From Cololabis saira (lineage: Eukaryota; Chordata; Actinopteri; Beloniformes; Belonidae), in assembly GCF_033807715.1 (NCBI RefSeq), contig NC_084590.1, positions 36,917,505 through 36,981,504 of the forward strand: DNA of 64,000 nt, written 5' to 3'. The notes under the pieces were generated by a model. The model was not told the origin of the DNA and ran no database searches. It saw only the letters and a program-made list of their open reading frames with translations. Of this stretch, positions 34,296 through 46,117 are shown piece after piece. Made by a program: the position numbers and the translations under genes. Numbering within the stretch: position 1 is the stretch's first letter; each line of letters begins with the position of its first letter.

Positions 34296-35058
34296 TGTTG
34301 ATGTTGGCTTCATCAGACCGGGACCTCCAGCATGTGCTGGGGCGGTTTGCGGCCGAGTGCGACGCGGCAGGGATGAGAATCAGCACCTCCAAGACCGAGG
34401 CCATGGTTCTCGACCGGAAAAGGGTGGCATGCCTTCTCCGGGTGGGTGGAGAAGTCCTGCCTCAGGTGGAGGAGTTTAAGTATCTCGGGATCTTGTTCAC
34501 GAGTGAGGGAACAATGGAGCGTGAGATTGACAGGCGGATCGGTGCAGCGTCCGCAGTAATGCGGTCGATGTACTGGACCGTCGTGGTGAAGAGGGAGCTG
34601 AGTCGAAAGGCGAAGCTCTCGATTTACCGGTCAATCTACGCCCCTACCCTCACCTATGGTCATGAACTTTGGGTAGTGACCGAAAGGACAAGATCGCGGA
34701 TACAAGCGGCCGAGATGAGTTTCCTCCGCAGGGTGGCTGGACGCTCCCTTAGAGATAGGGTGAGGAGTTCGGTCACCCGGGAGGAGCTCGGAGTCGACAC
34801 ATTGAGAGGAGTCAGCTGAGGTGGCTTGGGCATCTGTACCGGATGCCTCCTGGACGCCTCCCTAGGGAGGTGTTCCAGGCATGTCCCACCGGGAGGAGAC
34901 CCCGGGGAAGACCCAGGACACGCTGGAGAGACTATGTCTCTCGGCTGGCCTGGGAACGCCTCGGACTCCCCCCGGAAGAGCTGGAGGAGGTGTCTGGGGT
35001 GAGGGAAGTCTGGGCATCCCTGCTGAGGCTGCTGCCCCCGCGACCCAGTAACGGATAA
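34296..35058 (+). pseudogene. RTE-type reverse transcriptase C-terminal region
   Basis: The first frame gives SDRDLQHVLGRFAAECDAAGMRISTSKTEAM, FKYLGILFTSEGTMEREIDRRIGAAS and YGHELWVVTERTRSRIQAAEMSFLRRVAG. The end of the protein, in another frame from about 34820, gives LRWLGHLYRMPPGRLPREVF, GRRPRGRPRTRWRDYV and REVWASLLRLLPPRP. The GH..RMP...GRPRTRW layout is the C-terminal zone typical of RTE-clade LINEs. The catalytic YADD-type motif is upstream and lost to truncation. A frameshift near 34815 separates the two parts, so it is not functional. Confidence 0.8.
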
Positions 35059-35083
35059 AGCGGGAGAAGATGAGTGAGTGAGA
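34296..35083 (+). mobile_element. 5'-truncated RTE/Rex3-like LINE inside Tc1
   Basis: This LINE fragment begins abruptly at ATGTTGGCTTCATCAGACC and ends with GATAAAGCGGGAGAAGATGA plus GAGTGAGTGAG, a derivative of the GATG-type tail. Tc1 inverted-repeat sequence is continuous on both sides apart from a few lost bases. The copy is younger than the Tc1 host and clearly younger than the related fragment at 12998-13370. Confidence 0.8.
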
Positions 35084-35118
35084 GACAATTTCACAACTTC
35101 AACCAAATCCGGTTTGTA

Positions 35119-38100
35119 CAATGAAGTTATAAAATTTGTAAGACTTGAGTTATTTTAGATGGTGAACCTTTGCCACTACACAATCTTGTTGACTGTATAC
35201 ACGCGCATATGTATTATGTCCTTCAAGGCTCATGTGCTGTCACAACAGGAACACTATTAGGGGCACTGTGTCTGACCATTCACCCCTCACATTCTTGCAG
35301 CAGACAAACTGTTAAATCATTTACCCAGCAGGTCTTTATGGCCAGTGTGGATTTATTGCCTATTTCTGTGTTTAAAAAAAAAAGAGCTACTTATATCATC
35401 TTTTAAAAACAGCTCATGTTTGATATCTGCATTTACACTCGTGCAGGACTCGTGCAGGACCTTGCAAGGTAGAAGAGCTTGGCTAGTGATCTGGAAAAAA
35501 TTCGGCTACAAGGACGAAGAACAGGTGCTATGCTATGATTCATATCTGATTTACTCCCATGTATGAATGAGGCCTGAAGCCAGTCTGAAAATATCAGAAT
35601 TACATTTTTAATTAGTTTCCCCCCGGTTACATTTCTGATCATATCTGATCCGCGTCGCAGTGAAAGGAAAAATGGGAATGACTTGAACCCCGCAGGGTAA
35701 TTCTGGGCCTTGAAGTCGCGCCCTCGGACAGTTGGGAGGTTATTTGTTTATGTTGGCAAGCTATCAATCAAATCCAGTATCTGATGAATTTCTATGGAAA
35801 TTGTATGTTTGTCCATTTTTAGTTTTTAGATTTCAGGCAAACTGTAAACACATTGCGAATACTTGACAGGTATTTTATGTTCCCACAAACCCTCCCTCTG
35901 ACAGTAATTGCGCTGAAATTTCCTTCCTCTTATCTTCTGGATTGATCACGTCAGACTTACTCCTGCTTTCCAGAGGCTGCACAATTGTGGTAATTTCAGC
36001 CACTAAAAACCCATCTTTCCTAAGCCTCCGCTCTTGTTGAGCTGCACTTTACGCTTTAGATTGCTGCTTATAGTGGTGACTGCTTCACAGGCTGGCGTCC
36101 ACACAAAGCCTCCAACAGAGTCTTTGATGTTTGCCTCAGCGGATCAAAGATGTCAGAGCACAGACCTGCCAGGTGCTCTGCTCTTTCATCTCACTTACTT
36201 ATCTGTCTGCTGATTCCTATTCCGCGTATTCCCTCTATGCGGACACAACAATGTGTCCCATTCATAGAGGATCCGTAATTCACACCAGTGAGACGTCTTC
36301 GATTTCAGATACAGGTTTGTATTCGGGATGCGCCGGACGATTATAAGTGGTGCGTAAAAACCCTGGCACAAGTTGTTTTCTAGGTTTTTTTTTTTTTTGC
36401 ACTGATTCGCTTATCATTCTTTCTAAAGGTTTGATTTTAATCCTTTGACCTCAAAGGCAAAACGGAACGGTTCACAGCTCCTTGAAGCCCATAAATATTT
36501 CAGTGTCTGTCACTATCTTTGATTGCTTGATCTTTTCTGCAACAGCGAGTGTAAATGTTAGACTCGTGTGGCTGTGACTTATAGCCTGATTCCCCCCTGA
36601 CTGTCTAGAATAAGTCACATTCTTGTGCATTCTTTTAAACTCATCTGTTCATCCAACAGCATTTGACTATTTAAACTGGAACGGTTTACCAGCTGACCAC
36701 TCCTTCTTTGTCCCATTTGCTTTTCAAACATGGGAACCTCCCAAAGGATATCTGTAAGTGCTTCCGCAGAGAATTTCCACATTATTGATTACAAATGAGA
36801 TAATAAAAGCCACCATCATTTCCTAGGCTCTGGGGTGAGCATAACATGTCTCAATTTACATATTATGTTGTAATTTATCCCTATATATGTATCTATATAT
36901 ATATTTCTGGATCACCATTGTCTTCTGTCCGCATATGATTTATGGATCACATATGGATGCGTCCCCAGTTGCTTCAGCTTAGGTTATTGATGCTTTGATC
37001 TCAATGTAAGCGGATGACGTTCTCATGCATAATCACGTATTGATTTCTACCCCCTCCTCTTGGTGGCAAATTGATCTGGAAACTAATTGTGCCCTTTTCT
37101 CTCTCAGCAGCATCTCAGCACGGAATCATCTCCTCTTTTCCAAAGTCGCAATCTTGTTAAGACAAAATAAGCAGACTAACAGTTTAACACGCAAAAGAGG
37201 CCTTCTTAATGACCATTAACGTCACACTTTTCAGTTTAAATGTGCCTGTAGCGGCTGCTGTAATTGGTTAAGCAAACAGTACTGGGGTTTTCCATTTTCA
37301 TTTGGGAAGAAAAAAACCAATGTTCTTGAAGTGTTTGTTCTTTTGCTCCCACCTCTGATGAAGACAGGATTGTCTGGGTAAGCCTGCTGGACTGAGAAGT
37401 GGTTGACTTTGTGGGAAAATATTGATAATCCAATTTCTGGCTGAAAAGGATTTTTCCCTTTTCTTTCTTGTTTGTAAACTACACATCATATGCATAATCT
37501 AGGTGGTTTTTCAAAGGAAACATTTGAATAAAGTCACTTTTAAAAATGAGTCTGAGCATAACGCGATGAGAATGAAGCACATAAAAGAAAACAATGAAAA
37601 TGTGTCTGCAAGCTTACATGTTTGATCGGGAAAAGAAATATAAGGAGGAGACATTTGGAAGCAATCTTTGGAAAGATAAAATATGTAAAAATGCTGCACT
37701 GTCTCAACGTTTTGTGAAATGAGTAGAGCTTTATTACGGACAGAGGTGGTGCAGGCCATCTGAATATGACAGGGCTCACCGTGGAGAACAAGGAGCTTCA
37801 CAACCGCTGATTTGATTGGCAGCAGGTCAGTCGGACATGACAGCCAGCGAGCAGCTGGTCAGTTTGAGATGTCTCAACACCATCAGGACATTGGTGGATC
37901 AACCACAACATTAGATTAAATTACACCAGGACTCCTAGTAATAACATTAGATCGTGATTTTTTTCATGCATTTTTTTTTTCTTATTGCTTGCAAAACTGC
38001 ATCTAACATTAGTTTATTAGGCATATTTATGTTCCTAGATAACACATTGTATAGAAATGTGAAAATGCATGTCTTACAAATCTATTTACATCAAATTTAT

Positions 38101-41100
38101 ATCAATCACAGCTACTTGAGGAAATAAGAGAATAAAGGAAACAAACTAACAAACTTGAAGAGATCTGTGTCCTTTATATGTTTTACTTTTCAAGAGGACT
38201 TTCAAGAGTGCGTTGAAGTGGTGACTGAGATTTTTTCTCAGTATGAAAGGCTAAAAAAATCATAGAAGGTGTTTGTGTATTTTATAATATTGCAAGATAT
38301 AAACCAATGAAGCCTATTGACCTATTGGCCTATTGAAAAAACGTTGCTACGATTAGCTGAGGTATTTATGTAATGTGTGTGACTTGCCTCAGTCAAAATA
38401 CAACTGAGGTAGGAAGTACAGAACAAAACCCCTTGACTGTGGATGCACACCTCTGTTTATAAATGAAAACATCACAACCCAGCACTTCACATCTCCGCCT
38501 CTTTCTAGTAATCGGAAAATCAGTCAATACAACTTCATCCTCTCGTCATCTCACTTACAACTCACTCTTGGTATTACAAAGCTAATAATCTTACCATCAA
38601 AATTCACACATGGGTTTGCTGATTTAAAACAAAGTAATTGTTTAAAACAAGGTAATTCGACTAGTTTGGCCAATGAGATATGGGCCTAAAGAAATGACAG
38701 TGAGCGATGGCTGCCTTGTGTGTAAGAAATCTCAATAATACTAAAAAGACAAGAAAATGAGGTGTGTTTCAAGCCATTTATTTCTGGGGACAGGCTGGCT
38801 GTTGCATCCCATCACTGCCTATGAGGCCGATCTTCACCTTGAACAAACAGATCCCATTTCAGCAGAGCACAGAGTGATGGAGAGGGGCACGTCTGTATTC
38901 TGTCAGGCCTTTGATGGAGTCATTGACTCTGAGAGGTATCTGGGATGAAGAGCATGGATTTAGATGGAGGCTCGCAGCTCAGAGGAGAAGCAGGAAGAAC
39001 AAAGAAGAGCCATCCTCGCCCGAGGTACACAATTACTCACCTCTGTCACTACTGTTTATCACGGCAACGGAAAGATTTAGAATTACCTTAGTTATATCAG
39101 GAGAAGCACATCACGAGGCAAAGATCAACAGATTGATGATGTTGATGATACAAATAGAAGAATTACTGTGAGAAGTATATCAGTGTGAGCAGGAGTGTCA
39201 ACGACGATGAGAGGTACGGAATTTTTACAGCAGTAAGGAAGTGGATTTTATATGAGGGCAAATCACCATCCGAGGATGTTTTAAGTGTTTTTAAGCTCAG
39301 GTCATGAGGGATTGTTAGAAACACGTTTGTTGGTGGTTTAAAGATGCAGTTGCAAAGATGCGAAAACTGAACCGATGCACCAGTGACAAACTGATTTTGT
39401 TAAAACTACATATTTCCATATCATAGAAAGCTGCAATGTTTTGAATCATATTTTTTTTAAAATATATTTTGTCACTGTCAAGTAGCATTTATTTTTTGTT
39501 TTTATAAAAATGTACAAATGTAACCAGTAAAATCAGTTTAAGTTGTACTTCTCTCCATGAGAGATAACAGCAATTTTAAAAACAAATCAGTAAATCAGAT
39601 ATTATTTTATTTATGCACCAATAATAAAACATCAAAAACTCTTCACCGGGTTGACATCGCTTCTCTCGCTCTGTGGAGACAGAAGTAGGAATCCAGTCTC
39701 AAAGGGTTTTTGTGAAACAGCCTTTGAAAGAGTGATTAACAGTTTTGACAGATGAAAAAAATCGACTTAAGGAAGCTGGAACGATTTGGTGAAGAGTGTC
39801 ACCCAGGAGAGAGGAGTATTATCTTCTGGCTCATTTAGTACTTCCTCAGGTTACTCATGTTATGGTTTTGTGGTTTTCATCTTGGTGTTTTTTTCAGAGT
39901 ATTATTTTGTTCCCTTCTTTTTGCTTAGTTTGGATCTAGTTCTTCTGTTGTGCCGTTATATTTTGTTTCGCTTGTATTCCTGTTTTATTTGTAAACGGTT
40001 GTTCCTGATGTGAAAGTGAGAGTACGACTTTCCCTTAGCTCTCCCTCTTGATCAGCATCTGCCTTGTCCTTATCTTCTGTAGACTTTCAGTGTCTCTCTT
40101 CACCTGTTTCTCCGATGCCCTTGATTTGCTGCAGATTTATTTTTGTTGTTGAAAGTTTTGCTTTTGGTTGCTGATTTCTGGTTGTCCTGCATCAGCACTG
40201 CTTTTAGTTTAAATAAAAGGACTTTGTTTTGAGTGCTCTCCTGCAGGGGGGGGGGGGTCCTCTACCCCCGAAACCGGACTGCCCGGACATGATTAACCTT
40301 GTTTGCTGGGGGGTCTTAGAGATGTAGCATGAATGGAGAACAGAATCTCTCACGTTTTTCAATGTTTGCTGTTTGACTGCAAGGAACTCTCCCTTTTACA
40401 CGTCAGACACATACATGGGAAACCAAATGATGCCCAAACACACCTCTCCCCACTGTGGCAGGACCAAGGAACTGTAGAGTTCAGTCATGCCAGGGCATAG
40501 ATCGCCTAATCTGAGTGCAGATAACGCTTACTTTCACACCCAAACCACACAGTAGGTTTTGGCATTAAAAACTAGAGTTTAAAGTTAAAAAAAACCCATC
40601 ACAGCAGGCCTTTAAACAGATGATATGACATTTTCTGCTCCAGTCATCCACAGTAGCAACCACAGGTAGCAAATGGTTCTGTAATATAAGGTATTATCGC
40701 ACCAAGCACCTTTTCAGAAAATGTGAGCATACACTTCAAGAATGTTTTCTAATAATCATAAATAACAATCCATTGCTTTATCCTTGTATTTTCTCTCAGA
40801 AATTCATTTTTTTTTTTTCTTGCTAGCCGCTTGATAATATGGAGCAATTGTTAGCAGAAGTGGTCCTAAAATGTCCTCGGAAATCTGAATACCCGACTAT
40901 TTTAACAAATGCTGGATGCATCTGGTAACTGAAGTCCTCGAAATGCACACAAACACACAGGTTTCTTTTTATGTGTTGTGGTTGTTTTTTCTCTCTTTCC
41001 TCCTCCGTGTGTTTGTCATTGTCTATAACCTTCAGTGCCTTTGAGGCAGAAATCTTTCAAGTGCGCCGTCAACAGAGTTGTTTGGGTGTTGTCATTAAGA

Positions 41101-43028
41101 AGAGATAGTGGACACTTATAGAGATGATGTTATCTTGGCATCCAGTGTTTGCTTACCAAGTTTGGAAGATAAAATTCAATTTTATGTTCCCAGTTAAAGG
41201 AAGACAGCCGAGCTTTGAGGGTATTGACGGGGAAGAAATACATACACCATCTCATAAAGTAGTACCGAGATAGATTCATGGGGATTAGTCTCTGCTGTGA
41301 GAATACATTTTTAGTTTTGGGAGCAAACCACACAATCCAGCAGAGCTCTGCTTTATCTCGACAGGTTCAGTTAGGATTAATAGCCTCTCGTCCTCAATAC
41401 ATCAGTAATATGCAGAATCGCTGAATTTTTAGCTTCTCAGAGGGCCACAAACATGCCAGATGATAAGTAGTTGTGGAAATATAACTCACTTAGCTTGAAT
41501 AAACGGCCTGTCTACGTTCTTCATAAAGCACCACTTGAGTTGAGATTAAAAACTTGTGGAAAGAGCAGAAGTTGAGACCAGCTCATCTTCTCTCATAACT
41601 AAGTCAAGAAGAATTCTTCAACTGATTTTGTGTTTTATCTTCTTCTGGTGTTAAAGTGCTACATTACAGTACTCTAAAAGGTTACGTAGCATCATATAAT
41701 TTAAAGGTGTCAGGTTAAGTTTTCATCTTAGTAAACAGATGATTATGCAAGAAAGGAGACAAAGGCAGGTTGTAAAATAAGTGCTCCAAACAATATAAGT
41801 ATATAAATAAATGAAAAAAAATCCAAAAGCAGAGAAAGGACAGGACGATAATTGTGAACAGATGTAAACAGTAGGCGAGGCGCGGACATAATTGAGGGTT
41901 GAAAACTTTGCGTGAACATGCGCCGTGCGTGCTCAGTTGAAGAGTTGGTTCAACATCTGTCACCAGTGTTTTGTCTGGGTATTTGGCAGAAGTTTTTAGC
42001 ACTGATTTGAATTCATAATGTGCCGAATATTGTCACTGAGCCTCTTAAATCGCATGTGGCTTGTTTTTGTATCCAGATGTGACGACCACTTTCTGGGCTG
42101 CATGCTGGGAATGAAAATGAAAATTTATGTGGCTATAAACTACAGTTGTACGAGGCTGATCGCTGGCCACCTGTGTTGTGGGGATGCAGCTGATGATGGC
42201 AATTAAAAGCTATTAAAAATGGCTGTTTTGTTTGTTTTGGCAACAAAAAACCTAGTTGAAATACACTTATGTAAAAAAAAAAAAAGAGAAGAAAGCCCCT
42301 TTCAGATCTACGGTTTTTACGTTAGTGAAACATCATCTGGTTCTTTTCTGGTCTGAGACCTGGGAAAATAGAAAAGAATGAACACAACATGTGATGATTT
42401 ATGAAGCAAAAAACTAAAAAGACCAAAACAAAATTGTGTGTTTGAAAGGAATGCAATACTCCCCAACTCCATCCATAGGAATTCAGAGGATAATAAGCAG
42501 TAATGTGTTGAAAATCAAAAGCTCTTTGTTGATTATCAACAAGTGATCATCATTTTAGTCAAAGTTTACAGTTTACTCACGTCAGCTGCATCTAAGGATA
42601 AACCACACCACTTCAATGTATCACAAAATGAACTTATGACCCAAAATCCTGCATGTATCACATTTGATGAATTAATTTCTGAGACCTCTGCCCCACCTGC
42701 TAAATAAATAGTCATTTTCTTTATGCAATAAGAAATAAAATTACAACATAAAAAATAAATTAATAAAATGACCCATCCTATTCACACTGATACAAAATAT
42801 TATTATTTAGAACTGGCTAATGATGAAATCAGGGTGTTTTTTGGAAAATATTTTGAATAACATTGAACAATTGCAATAAATTATAAACACTTAAAAAGGG
42901 GGACAAAAAGGATTTTTGTGTAATATTTCATTTTCGCTCTGTGCAGCGCCATGTTGCAGATGAGCAGAACAAGCTGGAACACGCCCACCACGGAGCTCCA
43001 CTGCCTGTGCTGGGACCGGCAGCTGTGC
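35119..43028. other. Eight kilobases of unique non-coding DNA
   Basis: No gene is supported. Frames are short and lack motifs. Minor features are a direct ACTCGTGCAGG duplication near 35436-35460, a poly-T run at 36390, an AT-dinucleotide run at 36880-36905, a G-run at 40246-40257 and an A-run at 42272-42284. None indicates coding. Confidence 0.45.
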
Positions 43029-43711
43029 TAGATGCACCGAAATGAAAATTTGTGGCCGAAACCGAAAATGATAATAAACACTTGGCCTAATACCGAACAA
43101 TGGTTCTTCGCAGTTTTTCATTTATTTTGCCATTTTTTTCACCATTGCATAAATCAAATAAATGTGCAGTGAAATACCCGCCAGTCACAATTTGTCTTAC
43201 TGTACTTATTGTATTTTTTCTCATAATCCTTTTTTATTTTCTCCCGTTCAAATCCAGTTAATCGGGTCGAGGTGGGGCAGTGCTGATCTCCGCAATTTTA
43301 AACCTATAATAATTTTAAAAATCTGGGTTATTTTCTTGGAGAATCTCGTCAAACATATCAGACAGTGAGGGGACGCACACCGCATCGGTAGTACGGGCCC
43401 TTTTCTCTGCGCTCTCTCTCCTATCTCCTGCGCTGTCATCACCAAGCGGCTTTCCCAAATCCAACTCAGCCTGGATCATTTCTTGTATCCTCTGCTTTTT
43501 CCCCACATCCAAGTAATGAGCTGACATGCTGACATGCTGCATTTAACGCCGCATGCCCCTCACTCCATGCTGTTCGCTGTTTGATTGCGTCATCACACGC
43601 CGTTGTTAATTGTTCGGTTTTTTCCCCACTTATTCCACCAAACACCGAAAGTGTTTTTTTTGCTATTTTCGGCCGAACAATTTAGGTTACCGAACATTCG
43701 GTGCATCACTA
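43029..43711 (-). mobile_element. Internally deleted hAT element (GATGCACCGAA ends)
   Basis: The left end TAGATGCACCGAAA and the complement of the right end TAGTGATGCACCGAATG are matching hAT-type termini with subterminal CCGAA and TTCGG words. Inside, a minus-strand fragment of transposase survives. A clean 8-bp duplication is not visible, so one flank may have been altered. Confidence 0.65.
43315..43542 (-). pseudogene. hAT transposase fragment
   Basis: The frame holds AHYLDVGKKQRIQEMIQAELDLG and then SLSDMFDEILQEN. This is the segment before the C-terminal dimerisation domain in ZBED-type hAT transposases, where an acidic linker follows the QEMI(Q)AE block. The catalytic core and the C-terminal hAT motif are absent, which fits an internally deleted, non-autonomous copy. 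Confidence 0.55.
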
Positions 43712-43799
43712 GGACCCTTCACAAAATACCAAGAGGAAAGACATAAGCAAGCATGTTAGAGAAACAATTACAGGCAGAAACACTTTTTTCAAAGAGAAA

Positions 43800-43985
43800 T
43801 GATGCATTTTCACACAAAACTGTAACACAACAGGACAATGATCCCAAGCACACCAGCAAACTGATACAAAATGGCTAATGAGGAAAAGAATCAAGGTGTT
43901 GCAACATCCCTGTCCAGACAACAGGGATGTTGCAACACTTTGCAACAGAGCTGCATACAAACTAATATCTGCTGATCTCAATTAA
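43800..43985 (+). pseudogene. Tc1/mariner transposase remnant
   Basis: QQDNDPKHTSKLIQ (43834 onward) is the diagnostic Tc1 block around the second catalytic aspartate. After a one-base shift, WLMRKRIKVLQHPCPD follows, matching the next conserved stretch. The rest is lost. A perfect hairpin (43892-43942) now occupies the 3' part of the fragment. Confidence 0.65.
43892..43942. repeat. Perfect hairpin, 18-bp core stem with 7-nt loop
   Basis: GTGTTGCAACATCCCTGT (43896-43913) pairs exactly with 43921-43938 across the loop CCAGACA. Adding one G-T pair and three more pairs extends the stem to 22 bp. Confidence 0.9.
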
Positions 43986-45620
43986 CTGAAGCGACTTTGT
44001 AAATAAGAGTAACGATTTGAGACTATCATTAAGAAAATAATTCAAACTAAGGATATTTCTTAGATTGTGACTCTTATTTGCTTAAATTTGTCACATCCGC
44101 AATCAGTAACTGAGCTAGCTTTGTCTTAAATCACTGGAGTCTTAAATTAAAAAGATTAAGAAAATTAGAAAAAACAAGTTTCTTTAATACATTGTAGAGG
44201 ACTGATACAGATTTTTATAATACGATCCATATTATCTGTTCTGCTACTCTTAAAATAAGAATAAAAGGCTGCAGCCACTTTGCATCTTTCACTGACAATT
44301 ACAAGAGAAATCCCAGTTCTTATTCAGTGAGATGGTAAAGGGTTTACAATCATCTATATCAATTACTGGACATGTGACATGGCTGTTTGCATTACCAGGG
44401 TGGCTGTGCAGCTTCAGCTAATCGAGCTGCCATCTGGACCTGCTTGGTGACTTCACACCACAGACATGCAACCTCAGTAACCTTCCAGTGTAAAATCCAG
44501 AGGTTTCAGTGCGATATATTACAGATGCATATACTGACATAAGAAAATCCCGCCATAAAAATACTGTATCGTCTTTCTTTTTAATCAACAAAAATCTGCT
44601 ACTACTCATCTGCTGGCTTTGTGGCTTTGTGTGTTTTACCTGCATGGTACCAAAATAAGAGTTGCAACAGAAGCGTAGCGCTGAATATGATTTGGCATCC
44701 TGATTTTCTGGCTGAAGCTCTTCTCCCTGCACTTCCTCCCCAGTTAACCTTTCACACTCCATAAGGTGCTATAACATTTGCCTCTCATTCTGATGTGTCC
44801 GGACTGGCTGCCAGCATGGCCATTTTAATGATTTTGTGCTTAATCCGTGGGAACGTTCAGCAACTAGAAAAGGTCACATGAATTCAGTATTATTGGAAAG
44901 GGTTCAGGGCTTTAAGAAATATTGCTTCCTTCTCCTATGCTTCCCCAGCCAAGAATCCACCGTTCTTTCAATACCTCTGCTGGCTCGCTAAATCTGAGCT
45001 TTTATGATGATATTAATTATACTGTCATGGTGCTTTTTTTTCCCTTGTTTTTTTAATTTTTGGATTAAAAACAAATTAAGTCGTTCACATGCATCACGTT
45101 ATTTACTTTTGGTTGAAGCAGTTGAATATTTTCATCTCAAGATTGATGAAAGAAAACAGTCAGAAGTAAACAAGATAAAATGGTTGCAAGTTAGTAACTT
45201 TTTTTTTTCTACTTAAAAATAGTAATTACTTTTTTATACATTTCCAGATCTATTATGAGCAATATCATCCGACAGATCTAAGACAGCTGATTTTCTTTGA
45301 ATCTGTAGAGATTCATCTACAGTCGCTGAAAGTTGAGGCCAAACGACTCAAAAATGTTCCGTGAAAAGTACCGAGACCTATTTTTGTTTTTTTGAGGAGA
45401 TGATGTGTGGCTAATATGTCTGCACTCTGAGGAACCAGTGGAATAATAATAATAATGATATGATAAACAATCTACAGGGATTGTTTTTACATGAAGTGGA
45501 CCGTAATCACATTTCTAAACATGGATCATTTTCTAGACATTTCCATGAAAGTTATAAACACATGGTGACTCTGACCTGGAATGTGAAACTTTACTTTTGG
45601 GGTGGTCACTTTGCACACAC
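43986..45620. other. Unique non-coding DNA
   Basis: AT-rich, with no recognised gene or repeat. Confidence 0.4.
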
Positions 45621-45623
45621 TAA

Positions 45624-45849
45624 GGGCCTGTTCAGACTGCAGGCAAAAGTTCCCCAAATCTGATTTTTGAGGGCTCAAGTGACCAGGTCAGACTGATTTG
45701 ATTTTTTTTTTTTTTTTTAAATCAGATCTGGGCCACTTCCATATGTGGTCCTGAATCAGACCCAGGTCTGATTTTTTTCAGCCAAACAAAAAAAGGATCT
45801 GAAGAAAATATCCGAATTGAGCATTAAGACGTGCAGTGTGAACGGGGCC
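45624..45849. mobile_element. Small Harbinger-type MITE with TAA duplication
   Basis: The left end GGGCCTGTTCAGACTGCA and the complement of the right end GGCCCCGTTCACACTGCA are imperfect inverted repeats. TAA flanks both sides (45621-45623 and 45850-45852), consistent with a TWA target site. Internally, AAATCTGATTTTT-type words occur in inverted copies around a T-run at 45702-45719. Confidence 0.65.
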
Positions 45850-45852
45850 TAA

Positions 45853-46045
45853 CTGTCATTTTGCTTCAGCTGCATTAAAATTCCTAGCTCCAACAACTGG
45901 TAAGAAATGTGAGCTTTTGATTGATCGAGGGTTGTGCATCACACCATTAAAAAAAAAAAAATAGGAGCGAGTTGCTCATTACAGGACATTACATTTTTTA
46001 GTTCCACAACAAACCCTGGTCGACTAAGAGGCAGAAGTCCAGAAT
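45853..46045. other. Short non-coding spacer
   Basis: Includes an A-run at 45949-45961. Nothing was recognised. Confidence 0.4.
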
Positions 46046-46117
46046 TGCACCAATCCTTTGGATACCAGCCCTCCCAGGTGTGGAGAGGGCTGGTATCCAG
46101 GTGGGTCCAATTGGGAT
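46041..46117. repeat. Hairpin with 14-bp perfect stem
   Basis: GGATACCAGCCCTC (46060-46073) pairs exactly with 46085-46098 across an 11-nt loop. Outer words AATTG (about 46043) and CAATT (about 46108) could extend pairing with internal bulges. It could be a MITE relic or a structured RNA. Confidence 0.7.

Larger units (their letters stand above)
32817..35116 (-). mobile_element. Tc1-like transposon, interrupted by an RTE LINE
   Basis: The termini are CAAACCGGATTTGG at 32817 and its inverse ending at 35116, each flanked by TA (32815-32816 and 35117-35118) as for Tc1/mariner insertion. Long inverted repeats of about 200 bp are recognisable: TGTAAATAAAAACAAAATAC and ATTGAATATAGGTTG-type words occur at both ends. 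The transposase pseudogene is on the minus strand. A 5'-truncated RTE LINE (34296-35083) sits inside the right inverted repeat. Without it the element is about 1.5 kb, near the usual Tc1 size. Confidence 0.85.

Noticed and set aside
35430..35660. Possible Harbinger-like MITE around the duplicated CTCGTGCAGGA
   Set aside because: Only short direct words repeat; no inverted ends or TWA duplication could be found.
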